Notes: a model not told the origin generated them from the letters alone. Positions 1 to 6,655 are shown, counted from the stretch's first letter. The stretch: 6,694 nucleotides of DNA from Chloroflexaceae bacterium UBA1466 (GCA_002325605.1 DCSM01000146.1:1-6694), one strand, 5' to 3'. Numbers and translations: made by a program.

Positions 1-1506
1 CGAGGGGTTGATCAGGCGGGCGTGGGGCAAGTTGTTACGCGGCTGGGCCAGGGCGTGACGGGGGCGGCGGCGCAGGCGGGAAAGCCTGTGGTTGTCTGCG
101 ATGTTTTGCAAGATAACCGTTATCAAGCCGAACCTTATCTCGCTCAAATCCCCATGCGTTCGATGTTAGCGGTCCCCATTGTGCTTTTTAGCGCCGAGCG
201 GTTTCAGTTTACCAGCGGGAAACTGCATGGCGTAATCAACATTCAGACCAAAGAACCGCGCACTTTCACCCAAGAGGAAATCAATTTTGTCGAAGTAGCA
301 GCAGGCGAATTAGCCTTTTTCGTCGCTAATGCTCAACTTTATCAACAAGTTGATGACCGCTTACATCAAAAAGTCCGGGAATTGACCAGCCTCCAGCAAG
401 TTTCCAAACGCATTACGGAACAGCTTGGTTTGACCGAAGTTCTGGACTTGATTGCGGAGAAAGCGGTTGAACTTTCGGGAGCGGATCGGGCGGATATTTT
501 CCAGATTTATGAAGAGGGAAATGTACATCTGGCGGCCAGCCACGGCGGAAGTAGTGGCAAAGGGATCATCCACTTTGTAGCCCAAGCGGTTCACGATGGC
601 CGCCCGTTGGCTGTGATCAATGCTTTTGAAGATGCGCGGTTTCCCAAACTGGCGGAGGTTGCAAAGGCCGAGGGTTTTCTCTCTTTCTTTTGTATGCCGC
701 TCCAGGCACGGGGCCATACCATTGGGGGGATTTGCCTCTATACTAACCAGACCCATCATTTTGATTATGACCAAGTTCGGCTGTTAAGTACCTTTGCAGA
801 TGAGGCCGCGAGCGCGATTGAAAATGCGCGCCTTTATGATGAAAGCTTGCGGGCCTTAGCGGTGAAGTCGGCGTTACTTCAGGAGATGCACCACCGTGTT
901 CGCAACAATCTGCAAACGATTTCGGCCTTGTTGGCGATGCAATTGCGGCGGTTGGAGCCTGAAAGCGCAGGGGCCCAGGCGTTGCGTGAAAGCGTTTCCC
1001 GCATTCAATCCATTGCGGCGGTTCACAACCTGCTTTGTCGCGGAGATGTTGGGATCACAACGGTAGGGGCCCTTATGCGCCAGGTCATTGAAAGTGCCAG
1101 TACGGGGATGTTGAGTGCTGACCGGCCCATCTCTTTCACCTTTAGCGGCGATGATGTTCAAATCGGCTCCCATGATGCAACGATCTTAGCTTTGGTGATC
1201 AATGAACTGGTAAGTAATGCAATCACGCACGGTCTGGCCGCTGAAGGTGGTTGTGTTCAAATCGGGACGACGGAAGAAAATGACTGGGTAACGATTGAAG
1301 TTCGAGATGATGGCCCTACGCGGCCTAAGCCGAATGAAGCTGCTCAAGTAAGCGGTTTAGGTTTACAAATCATCGAAACGCTCGTGCATGACGATTTAAG
1401 GGGAACCTTTAAGCTCCTGCGGAGTAATTCAGATGGTTGGACGCGGGCCCAGGTAAGTTTTCCGCGCTTTGTGCCCAGCGAGGAGAGCCAACAAGAAGGG
1501 GCTTAA
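1..1506 (+). CDS. Sensor histidine kinase, GAF-GAF-HisKA_2-HATPase (5' truncated by window edge)
   Basis: This is the C-terminal part of a sensor kinase that autophosphorylates on histidine and passes phosphate to a response regulator not in the window. The frame is open from base 1, so the GTG at 22 is probably internal. Numbering from the first codon: residues 1 to about 112 are the end of a GAF domain (pattern G-x-T-G, then a D-V-x-x-D-x-R-Y segment). Residues about 135-275 are a second GAF domain. The H-box EMHHRVRNNLQ has its likely phosphoacceptor at His298 and marks the HisKA_2 class (PdtaS-like). The ATPase domain follows, with N-box INELVSNAITHG, a DDGP G1 motif (436-439) and GLGL (452-455). 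No membrane segment or receiver domain is visible, so the visible part looks cytosolic. The signal is unknown; GAF domains commonly bind small molecules or chromophores. The family call is strong; the role is not known. Confidence 0.93.
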   Translation, partial: RGVDQAGVGQVVTRLGQGVTGAAAQAGKPVVVCDVLQDNRYQAEPYLAQIPMRSMLAVPIVLFSAERFQFTSGKLHGVINIQTKEPRTFTQEEINFVEVAAGELAFFVANAQLYQQVDDRLHQKVRELTSLQQVSKRITEQLGLTEVLDLIAEKAVELSGADRADIFQIYEEGNVHLAASHGGSSGKGIIHFVAQAVHDGRPLAVINAFEDARFPKLAEVAKAEGFLSFFCMPLQARGHTIGGICLYTNQTHHFDYDQVRLLSTFADEAASAIENARLYDESLRALAVKSALLQEMHHRVRNNLQTISALLAMQLRRLEPESAGAQALRESVSRIQSIAAVHNLLCRGDVGITTVGALMRQVIESASTGMLSADRPISFTFSGDDVQIGSHDATILALVINELVSNAITHGLAAEGGCVQIGTTEENDWVTIEVRDDGPTRPKPNEAAQVSGLGLQIIETLVHDDLRGTFKLLRSNSDGWTRAQVSFPRFVPSEESQQEGA

Positions 1507-1510
1507 AACT

Positions 1511-1549
1511 GGGCGACCCTTTGGGCAAAGCCCAAAGGGTCGCCCTTTT
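1511..1549. terminator. Bidirectional intrinsic terminator between convergent genes
   Basis: Two perfect 16-nt arms (GGGCGACCCTTTGGGC at 1511-1526 and its complement at 1530-1545) enclose an AAA loop and are followed by TTTT at 1546-1549. On the minus strand the same stem is followed by a short T-run (complement of the AAAA at 1505-1508). It begins 4 nt after the kinase stop codon and lies 23 nt beyond the ATPase stop codon, so it probably ends transcription from both sides. Confidence 0.92.
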
Positions 1550-1572
1550 CACCTTTCCCTAAAGCGACCCTC

Positions 1573-2934
1573 TTACTCATCAGGCCCACCACTAGCAACC
1601 TCAGGCAACCACAGCCAACCCGAACGAGCATCATACTCAAACAACTCGCTATAGCGGCCCCAATCTACCGCTGTCCCAAATTGTCGTTCAGCTTCTTCAT
1701 CAGGATAGTGTTCATCCAAAATATCCAAGAAGAAATCGGCCCGCATCTCCCCATCGTTCTTTTCCTTGAGCGTTTGATAGATTAGCGTGACCAAAGGGGC
1801 GTGATCTAAGACTTGTTGGCGAAAAATCTCCTTACTTTCGAGAATCGTAGAGGTTGCAAAAGCATGACCTTCAGGCGTAACCATTACGTCGCCCTGCGCG
1901 ACTTTGGCAAACCCAAGTAAGGCAGCGGCATCCACAATCGGCAAAAGGTCGTCTACTTCTAAGCGCAACCGATCTGCCAACATTGGAAGGTCATCACGGC
2001 CCCCTTGCTCGACCAGCAATTCCAACAAACCGCTAAGGCCTCCCGCACGGGCATGGGGAAGTGGCGGAAATTGCTCTGGTGGAGCTTTTTGTGGCGTGGG
2101 GGGCTTCGCTACTTCCACTACTTTAGTCACAGCTTCAGCTACTTTGGCCGCTGGGTTGGTCATTACGGTGTAGATATGGTCGACCAACGCTTTGAAACGG
2201 GGCGTAGCACGGTTGCGGGGACGGGATAGGTCAATTTGCACTTCGCCGCGCACAAAGCCAGGATTAGACCCCAAAATGATGACCCGATCCGCCAATAAGA
2301 CGGCTTCCTCGATGTTATGCGTAACAATCAAAATACTTTTGGCCGGGAAGGTTCCCGCTTCCCACAAATCGCCGATCTCCCCCCGTAAGTTCTCAGCCGT
2401 CAGCACATCTAGGGCACTAAAGGGTTCGTCCATAAAGAGAACCAACGGTTGTACCACGAAAGCTCGTGCAAAACCAACCCGTTGCTTCATTCCGCCCGAA
2501 AGCTCTTTGGGATAAGCACTTTCAAAGCCATCCAAACCCACCATATCAATCGCTTTCAAAGCTCGCGCTCGCCGTTCTTCGCGCCCCATCCCTCGTGCTT
2601 TGAGACCCAATTCAACGTTTTCTTGCACCGTCAGCCAGGGAAGAAGCGCAAAGCTTTGAAAGACCATAGCCACGTCAGGGTTGGGCCCCCGTACCGCTTT
2701 GTTCCCGCTTTGTACTTCACCGCTACTTGGGGGAATCAATCCCGCCAAAATGCGAAGCAAGGTACTTTTCCCGCTCCCACTCCGCCCTAAGAGAGCGACT
2801 ACTTCTCCATTCCGTACCGTGACGCTTACATCTTTCAGGGCCGTAAAAACCCCGTTCCCTTCAGGCAAGGGAAAGGTCTTGCAGAGGTCTTCTGCTCTCA
2901 ATAGGATGTTGTTGTTTCCAGGTAAAGTTACCAT
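1573..2934 (-). CDS. ABC transporter ATP-binding protein, NitT/TauT type, with C-terminal AAA-associated domain
   Basis: This is the cytoplasmic ATPase that powers the permease encoded just upstream. Taking the ATG at 2934 gives 453 residues. Residues about 10-240 are a complete ABC domain: Walker A GRSGSGKST (50-58), Q-loop Gln93, signature LSGGM (145-149), Walker B ending MDEP (168-171), D-loop SALD (173-176) and H-loop His206. The order and wording match the nitrate/sulfonate/bicarbonate (NrtD/SsuB/TauB) class. After a Pro-rich linker (about 277-294), residues about 296-445 form an extra domain resembling the AAA-associated C-terminal family (winged-helix-like), which ordinary SsuB/TauB ATPases of about 250 residues lack. 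It may regulate or stabilise the complex. The start lies 20 nt after the permease stop with a strong GGAGG site, so the two are co-expressed. The substrate is not readable from sequence. Confidence 0.93.
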   Translation of the reverse strand: MVTLPGNNNILLRAEDLCKTFPLPEGNGVFTALKDVSVTVRNGEVVALLGRSGSGKSTLLRILAGLIPPSSGEVQSGNKAVRGPNPDVAMVFQSFALLPWLTVQENVELGLKARGMGREERRARALKAIDMVGLDGFESAYPKELSGGMKQRVGFARAFVVQPLVLFMDEPFSALDVLTAENLRGEIGDLWEAGTFPAKSILIVTHNIEEAVLLADRVIILGSNPGFVRGEVQIDLSRPRNRATPRFKALVDHIYTVMTNPAAKVAEAVTKVVEVAKPPTPQKAPPEQFPPLPHARAGGLSGLLELLVEQGGRDDLPMLADRLRLEVDDLLPIVDAAALLGFAKVAQGDVMVTPEGHAFATSTILESKEIFRQQVLDHAPLVTLIYQTLKEKNDGEMRADFFLDILDEHYPDEEAERQFGTAVDWGRYSELFEYDARSGWLWLPEVASGGPDE

Positions 2935-2940
2935 GATCTT

Positions 2941-2945
2941 CCTCC
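2941..2945 (-). promoter_or_regulatory. Ribosome binding site that fixes the ATPase start
   Basis: GGAGG on the minus strand lies 6 nt before the ATG at 2934. This selects that ATG over the upstream in-frame TTG at 3003, which would overlap the permease gene by 49 nt and add 23 residues with no counterpart in the ABC fold. Confidence 0.85.
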
Positions 2946-2954
2946 AGAGCTTCT

Positions 2955-4691
2955 TTAGGTAAGCCGATATTTCGTTTCCGCAAGGGTATACAAGCGTCGC
3001 CAAAAAAGCCGATTAGCGCCGACAACGTACAAGCTCATCATCCCTACGCCTAACGCAATGCGGGGCCAGTCGGCGTGGGCGGTGGCAAGGGCCACGTAGG
3101 CTCCCAGACCGTTGGCCGTCAGCGTAAGGTTGCCCCACGTAACCATCTCAGAGACAATGCTGGCGTTCCAGGCTCCCCCCGAAGCGGTAATCCCCCCCGT
3201 CACCCACGCGGGAAAGATGCCAGGGATGATAAGGTCGCGCCACAGTCGCCAGCCCCGCAGCCCTAAGTTTGCGGCCATCTCCCGCAGGTCGGTAGGGACG
3301 CTCATCGCGCCCGCAATGGTGTTGAATAAGATATACCATTGCGCTCCCAAGGACATCAAGAGGATACTTCCCCAGTCTAAGCTTATCCCCGTTCGCACGA
3401 AGAAGATGGTCGCAAAGGGAAAGAGGAAGTTTGCAGGGAAGGAGGCTAAGAACTGCGCTATTGGCTGGGCAAGGCGGGCTAAACGGGGATTAAAACCAAT
3501 TGCTACCCCGATGGGGGTCCAAAAGAGCGTTCCTAAGCCTAAGAGCAAAGCTACGCGCCCAAAGGTCGCCAGGCCCAGCAGCGCAGCATAAGCAACTTCC
3601 CCCACCCCCACCTCGTTGACCACAAACCTGATTCCCCCAGCGAGAAGGCCTACGGTAAGGAAGACCAAAAGCGCATTGAAGAACCGATCAAACCAAGGAC
3701 TTGAGACCCAAGTATTGGAAGGGGTTTTTAAGGGTAACGCCAGGCGCGAAAGGAATTTATCCAAAGCTTCCCCAGCAGGAGCCAAAAATTCCCCAATCAA
3801 CTGGGGCAACTGCGCGGCCCGAAACATATTCAACAACCACGATTCAGGAGCTTCACTGGCCGAACTTTGCTCTATTTTGAACTTGTCGGCCCAAGCTACC
3901 AACGGTTTCCAGAAAAGCTGGTCGATAAGTACAATCACCGCGCCAATGGTCAACAAAGCTAACCCTAAAGCTCGCAAGTCCCGCGCTGCGATGGCCGCTG
4001 CAACGTAAGAACCTAAGCCTGGCAAGGTATAATGCTGATTCAGCACGCTGATACTTTCGCTGGCTGCGATAAAGAACCACCCGCCCCCAAAGCTCATCAT
4101 GGCGTTCCAAATTAGCCCAACCATCGCGGTAGGAACTTCCAGACGGGTAAAGCGTTGCCAGAGCGGGAGCCGATAAAGGGTCGCTGCTTCGTCTAATTCG
4201 CGGGGCAAAGTTTTGAGGGAGTGATAGAACGAAAAGGTCATATTCCAGGCTTGGCCCGTGAAGATCGCAAAGATACAAGCAAACTCTAACCCTAGCAAGC
4301 TACCAGGGAAAAGGGCAATAAAACCATTCACGGTCACGGAAAGGAAGCCTAAAACGGGGATGGATTGCAGGATGTCGAGAAGCGGGACAAGAATGACCTC
4401 CGCATGCCGACTATGGGCCGCAAGGTAGCCGTAGGTCAGAGTAAAGGTGAGTGACCAGAGAAGGGCGACGAACATCCGCAGCGTAGAACGGGCCGCGTAG
4501 TAAGGTAGGTTAGCGGGGTCAAGGCTGATTCCAGGAATAATATCGGGCGGGCGAAAACTCACCAACATATCCGTCCCGATGCGGGCAAAGGTGTAGAGTA
4601 AGGCCAAAGTTCCAAGCAGAACCGCAATGTCCGCTAGGCTAAAGGCCGGGCGTTGGAGTTCATCCCGTGGGGGAAAGGTCGGTTGCAACAT
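2955..4691 (-). CDS. ABC transporter permease with two fused transmembrane domains (NitT/TauT-like, duplicated permease)
   Basis: This is an integral membrane importer component of 578 residues that fuses two binding-protein-dependent permease domains (about 1-270 and 330-578), joined by a hydrophilic linker (about 271-330). Each half has about six hydrophobic segments. Each also has a cytoplasmic EAA loop that docks on the ATPase: LPRELDEAATLYRLPLW in the first half (about 162-178) and the more divergent VPTDLREMAANLGLRGW in the second (about 465-481). The arrangement matches the 'duplicated permease component' of anion-type ABC systems, so one polypeptide may provide the whole pore. The ATG at 4691 is chosen because the frame's upstream TTG (4796) would translate through the terminator-like hairpin at 4739-4765 and add low-complexity sequence. 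The ribosome site before 4691 is weak (AAGAAG). The ATPase gene follows after 20 nt. No substrate-binding protein gene is present in the window. Nitrate, sulfonate, bicarbonate or another small solute are all possible substrates. Confidence 0.9.
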   Translation of the reverse strand: MLQPTFPPRDELQRPAFSLADIAVLLGTLALLYTFARIGTDMLVSFRPPDIIPGISLDPANLPYYAARSTLRMFVALLWSLTFTLTYGYLAAHSRHAEVILVPLLDILQSIPVLGFLSVTVNGFIALFPGSLLGLEFACIFAIFTGQAWNMTFSFYHSLKTLPRELDEAATLYRLPLWQRFTRLEVPTAMVGLIWNAMMSFGGGWFFIAASESISVLNQHYTLPGLGSYVAAAIAARDLRALGLALLTIGAVIVLIDQLFWKPLVAWADKFKIEQSSASEAPESWLLNMFRAAQLPQLIGEFLAPAGEALDKFLSRLALPLKTPSNTWVSSPWFDRFFNALLVFLTVGLLAGGIRFVVNEVGVGEVAYAALLGLATFGRVALLLGLGTLFWTPIGVAIGFNPRLARLAQPIAQFLASFPANFLFPFATIFFVRTGISLDWGSILLMSLGAQWYILFNTIAGAMSVPTDLREMAANLGLRGWRLWRDLIIPGIFPAWVTGGITASGGAWNASIVSEMVTWGNLTLTANGLGAYVALATAHADWPRIALGVGMMSLYVVGANRLFWRRLYTLAETKYRLT

Positions 4692-4708
4692 AGACTTACT
4701 TCTTTTCT

Positions 4709-4724
4709 GTTCCCTACCGTTCCC
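4709..4724 (-). repeat. Pair of GGGAAC direct repeats before the permease
   Basis: GGGAAC occurs at 4724-4719 and 4714-4709 on the minus strand, spaced 10 nt start to start (one helical turn), 18 nt upstream of the permease ATG. The spacing would suit a dimeric regulator or an RNA-binding site, but six-base repeats this short may be chance. Confidence 0.25.
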
Positions 4725-4733
4725 AAAGAGACC

Positions 4734-4765
4734 AAAAACCCCCGCAGCAGCAACTGAAACGGGGG
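4734..4765 (-). terminator. Terminator-like hairpin in the permease leader (operon end or attenuator)
   Basis: On the minus strand CCCCCG (4765-4760) pairs with CGGGGG (4744-4739), followed by TTTTT (4738-4734). A small CAG-TTG-CTG stem can form within the loop. It lies 153 nt after the epimerase stop and 42 nt before the permease start. It is either the end of the rpmA-rpmE-epimerase transcript or, because only about 40 nt separate it from the permease ATG with no evident promoter there, a conditional terminator in the transporter's leader. Confidence 0.6.
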
Positions 4766-4799
4766 AAGGGGAAGACAAAGTTGAGCCAGGAGCCAAACC

Positions 4800-4889
4800 T
4801 TACCCAGGTGGCGCACGTCCGGGAGTCTTCCAGAAGAGCCAGGGCTGGAACACGGTAGGTGGCTGCGGCCTAAGATCATAAATATCCAT
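4800..4889 (-). CDS. Possible 29-residue small ORF or leader peptide
   Basis: An ATG at 4889 opens 29 codons ending in TAA at 4802-4800. The product begins MDIYDLRPQP and continues with two Trp and three Phe among many Pro residues. It starts 29 nt after the epimerase stop and ends 34 nt before the terminator-like stem, the position expected of a leader peptide. Against it: there is no Shine-Dalgarno sequence, and if the TATGAT at 4880-4875 is the real -10, the ATG would not be transcribed from that promoter. I recognise no family. It may be a chance ORF. Confidence 0.22.
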   Translation of the reverse strand: MDIYDLRPQPPTVFQPWLFWKTPGRAPPG

Positions 4890-4918
4890 AAGAGTTTGGC
4901 TTCTAATGGTGCAAAGCC

Positions 4919-5905
4919 TTACTTTGCTTGAGCCTGTTTGTACCAAGCAATGGTACGCTGTAAACCTTCTTCGAAGGGAATCTGGGATTCAAAGCCGAAC
5001 AACTCTTTAGCGCGACTAACATCCAGTTTGCGGCGCGGTTGCCCATTCGGTTTCGTGGCATCCCAAACCACTTGGCCCTTAAACCCAATCAGCCGCGCTA
5101 TCGTTTCCATCAAATCCTTGATGCTGATCTCGTAGCTACTGCCCAGATTGATGGGCAAATCCCCATTGTAACGCTCGGCAGCCAGCAAGATCCCTTCAGC
5201 CGCATCTTCAACGTAGAGAAACTCACGGGTTGGCGAGCCATCGCCCCAAGCTTCGACGGTTGTGGCCCCTTGTGCTTGCGCTTCCAGCAATTTTCGGATT
5301 AGGGCTGGAATCACATGCGAAGCTTCCAAATCGAAGTTATCATTAGGGCCATAGAGGTTTACGGGCAAGAGAAAGATTGCATTATAGCCATACTGTTGCC
5401 GATAAGCTTGGCTTTGCACGAGCAACATCTTTTTGGCCAAGCCATAAGGGGCATTAGTCTCTTCGGGATAACCATTCCAAAGCTCATCTTCTCTGAACGG
5501 GACGGGCGTAAACTTAGGATAAGCGCAGACCGTCCCAAGGGCGACAAACTTCTCCACGCCGTGTTGCCATGCTTCATGCAAAAGCGGTACGCCCATCATC
5601 AGGTTGTCGTAGAAGAAATCGGCGGGATGCTCCCGATTTGCCCCGATGCCGCCGACCCGTGCCGCCATGTGAATGATGATGACGTTGGAAGGTTGGGACG
5701 GTGAAGCCCCAACCACGTCCTTTAAGAGCCGCCGAATCACGGTGATGTCGCGCAGGTCATAATCCTTACTGCGCGGGACAATCACCGTAGCAGCCCCGCG
5801 TTGGCGGAGCTTCTCGACCACAAACGAACCGAGAAACCCCGCGCCCCCCGTAACGATGACCCGCTTTGTGCGCCAAAAGGCTTGGCTATCTGGCCAGTTG
5901 GTCAT
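4919..5905 (-). CDS. fcl: GDP-L-fucose synthase-like extended SDR (GDP-4-keto-6-deoxymannose epimerase/reductase)
   Basis: This is a cytosolic NAD(P)-dependent enzyme of 328 residues. Known relatives convert GDP-4-keto-6-deoxy-D-mannose to GDP-L-fucose by 3,5-epimerisation and 4-reduction, feeding surface polysaccharide or glycan synthesis. The Rossmann fold starts with TGGAGFLG (19-26). HMAARVGGIGANREHPADFFYDN (79-101) is typical of the family. The catalytic Tyr-x3-Lys is YGLAK (Tyr154, Lys158), Cys127 fits the epimerisation cysteine, and PVNLYGPNDNF and SHVIPAL (His197) follow. The length is normal. The position equal to E. coli Ser107 is Thr125 (LGTVC rather than LGSSC), so a related GDP-sugar reductase is possible. 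The start has a good GGAGAG site (5918-5913) 7 nt upstream and lies 18 nt after the rpmE stop. The partner GDP-mannose dehydratase (gmd) is not in the window. Confidence 0.88.
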   Translation of the reverse strand: MTNWPDSQAFWRTKRVIVTGGAGFLGSFVVEKLRQRGAATVIVPRSKDYDLRDITVIRRLLKDVVGASPSQPSNVIIIHMAARVGGIGANREHPADFFYDNLMMGVPLLHEAWQHGVEKFVALGTVCAYPKFTPVPFREDELWNGYPEETNAPYGLAKKMLLVQSQAYRQQYGYNAIFLLPVNLYGPNDNFDLEASHVIPALIRKLLEAQAQGATTVEAWGDGSPTREFLYVEDAAEGILLAAERYNGDLPINLGSSYEISIKDLMETIARLIGFKGQVVWDATKPNGQPRRKLDVSRAKELFGFESQIPFEEGLQRTIAWYKQAQAK

Positions 5906-5923
5906 AGAAGTTCTCTCCGCATA

Positions 5924-6241
5924 CTATGCTTGAGATTCAGATTCCTCGCCGTAGATTTCCTTGAGAAGGCTCTTCTTCTTGGGTTCCTTCTGCACCGTAC
6001 TTTCTTTGCGACGGGCCGCATCGGCTTGCCGCGTTTGGCTGACCGCTAACCGCTTCATGAAGCGGTCTACTTGACCTTCAGTATCAATGATCTTCCGTTG
6101 CTCACCCGTGTAGAAGGGATGACAATTCGCGCAGATACTAACCCGGAGGTTTGCCCGTGTCGAGGCCGTCTTCCATACGCTCTGACACGTTCCGCAAACC
6201 ACATCGGTTTGATAATACTTAGGATGGATTTCCTTTTTCAC
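5924..6241 (-). CDS. rpmE: 50S ribosomal protein L31, zinc-binding type, with C-terminal extension
   Basis: This is a ribosomal large-subunit protein that helps bridge the subunits. MKKEIHPKYY and the HPFYTGEQRK segment (41-50) are diagnostic, and Cys16, Cys19, Cys37 and Cys40 form the zinc ribbon (the 'C+' form, used when zinc is available). The family core ends near residue 70. The protein then runs on to 105 residues with a charged Lys/Glu/Arg tail (about 71-105), longer than the 70-residue E. coli L31. The start codon is GTG at 6241 with only a weak ribosome site, which may lower its translation relative to L27. It begins 46 nt after rpmA and ends 18 nt before the epimerase start, suggesting cotranscription. 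Confidence 0.95.
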   Translation of the reverse strand: MKKEIHPKYYQTDVVCGTCQSVWKTASTRANLRVSICANCHPFYTGEQRKIIDTEGQVDRFMKRLAVSQTRQADAARRKESTVQKEPKKKSLLKEIYGEESESQA

Positions 6242-6287
6242 GTTAAGGCTCGTTTCTTTGCAAGGTTGCGGTTTTCAGCAAACCATT

Positions 6288-6578
6288 TTAGGCCGCTACT
6301 TCTTCGGCCAAAGCTTGAGGAACTTCAAAGGGGAGAACGCTAACCATCTTTTGGGTGCGGGAATAGGGTTGAAAGAAGACTTTGCCCTCAATTAAGGCAT
6401 AGATCGTGTAATCTCGCCCCAGCCCAACATTGCGCCCAGGTCTAATTTTCGTGCCACATTGGCGCACGATAATGTTGCCAGGGATCACGTGTTCCCCACC
6501 GTAGCGTTTTACGCCTCGCATTTTGGGCTTGCTATCGCGCCCATTGCGCGAGCTACCCATTCCTTTTTTATGGGCCAT
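6288..6578 (-). CDS. rpmA: 50S ribosomal protein L27
   Basis: This is a large-subunit protein whose N-terminal tail reaches the peptidyl-transferase centre. The 96-residue product begins directly with MAHKKGMGSSRNGRDSKP, the mature N-terminus. It therefore lacks the short cleavable extension processed by the Prp protease in many Firmicutes. The core RYGGEHVIPGNIIVRQ and GRNVGLGRDYTIYAL segments are intact. The ATG at 6578 has an AGGA site (6592-6589) 10 nt upstream. The usual partner rplU (L21) is not visible in the 116 bases upstream. rpmE follows after 46 nt. Confidence 0.97.
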   Translation of the reverse strand: MAHKKGMGSSRNGRDSKPKMRGVKRYGGEHVIPGNIIVRQCGTKIRPGRNVGLGRDYTIYALIEGKVFFQPYSRTQKMVSVLPFEVPQALAEEVAA

Positions 6579-6655
6579 TTAGTTTAAATCCTATCGTATC
6601 AATGCGTTTAGTCCGCAGCTTCTAGTCTGAAACCTAATTTATTTTCCAGAGGAAT
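6579..6655 (-). other. rpmA upstream region, no confident promoter
   Basis: These bases lie between the palindromes and the L27 start codon. Apart from the AGGA ribosome site I see no paired -35/-10 elements with acceptable spacing, so the promoter may lie beyond the window or differ from the standard consensus. Confidence 0.4.

Larger units (their letters stand above)
4692..4918 (-). promoter_or_regulatory. Structured intergenic leader upstream of the ABC transporter
   Basis: This 227-base gap is long compared with the 18-46 nt gaps elsewhere in the block. On the minus strand it contains a -10-like TATGAT (4880-4875) with no convincing -35. It also has a 6-bp hairpin TTCCAG/CTGGAA (4850-4845 with 4833-4828). 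A second hairpin runs from 4823 to 4803 (CCCGG with CTGGG, plus inner GTG/CAC). The terminator-like stem at 4765-4739 comes next. CCTACCGT (4859-4852) is fully complementary to ACGGTAGG (4720-4713), on the far side of that terminator. I do not recognise a known riboswitch class. A cis-regulatory role is inference. Confidence 0.35.

Noticed and set aside
22..24. GTG at 22 as the true start of the histidine kinase
   Set aside because: The frame is open to base 1 and the GTG falls inside a GAF domain, so the gene almost certainly begins upstream of the window.
1564..1571. GCGACCCT repeated after the terminator stem (also at 1513-1520)
   Set aside because: Eight bases are too few to call a repeat element here, and nothing else extends the match.
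2192..2790. Overlapping plus-strand ORFs opposite the ATPase
   Set aside because: They mirror conserved ABC motifs on the other strand and have no recognisable domain or ribosome site.
2935..3003. N-terminal extension of the ATPase from a TTG at 3003
   Set aside because: It overlaps the permease gene, has no match to the ABC fold, and the ATG at 2934 has a strong GGAGG site.
3112..3591. Long plus-strand ORF opposite the permease
   Set aside because: It is antisense to a clear membrane protein gene, and its Lys/Pro/Arg-rich composition is what a shadow of such a gene gives.
4692..4796. N-terminal extension of the permease from a TTG at 4796
   Set aside because: It would translate through the terminator-like hairpin and adds Ser/Pro/Gly-rich residues. 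The ATG at 4691 gives a normal start for this family.
4790..4823. Resemblance to the guanidine-III (ykkC-III) riboswitch, from CCGGACG and GUGCGCC in the leader
   Set aside because: Only two short blocks match. The conserved ACGA context and the 3' segment that closes the pseudoknot are missing; the best candidate strand has a mismatch. An Infernal scan would settle it.
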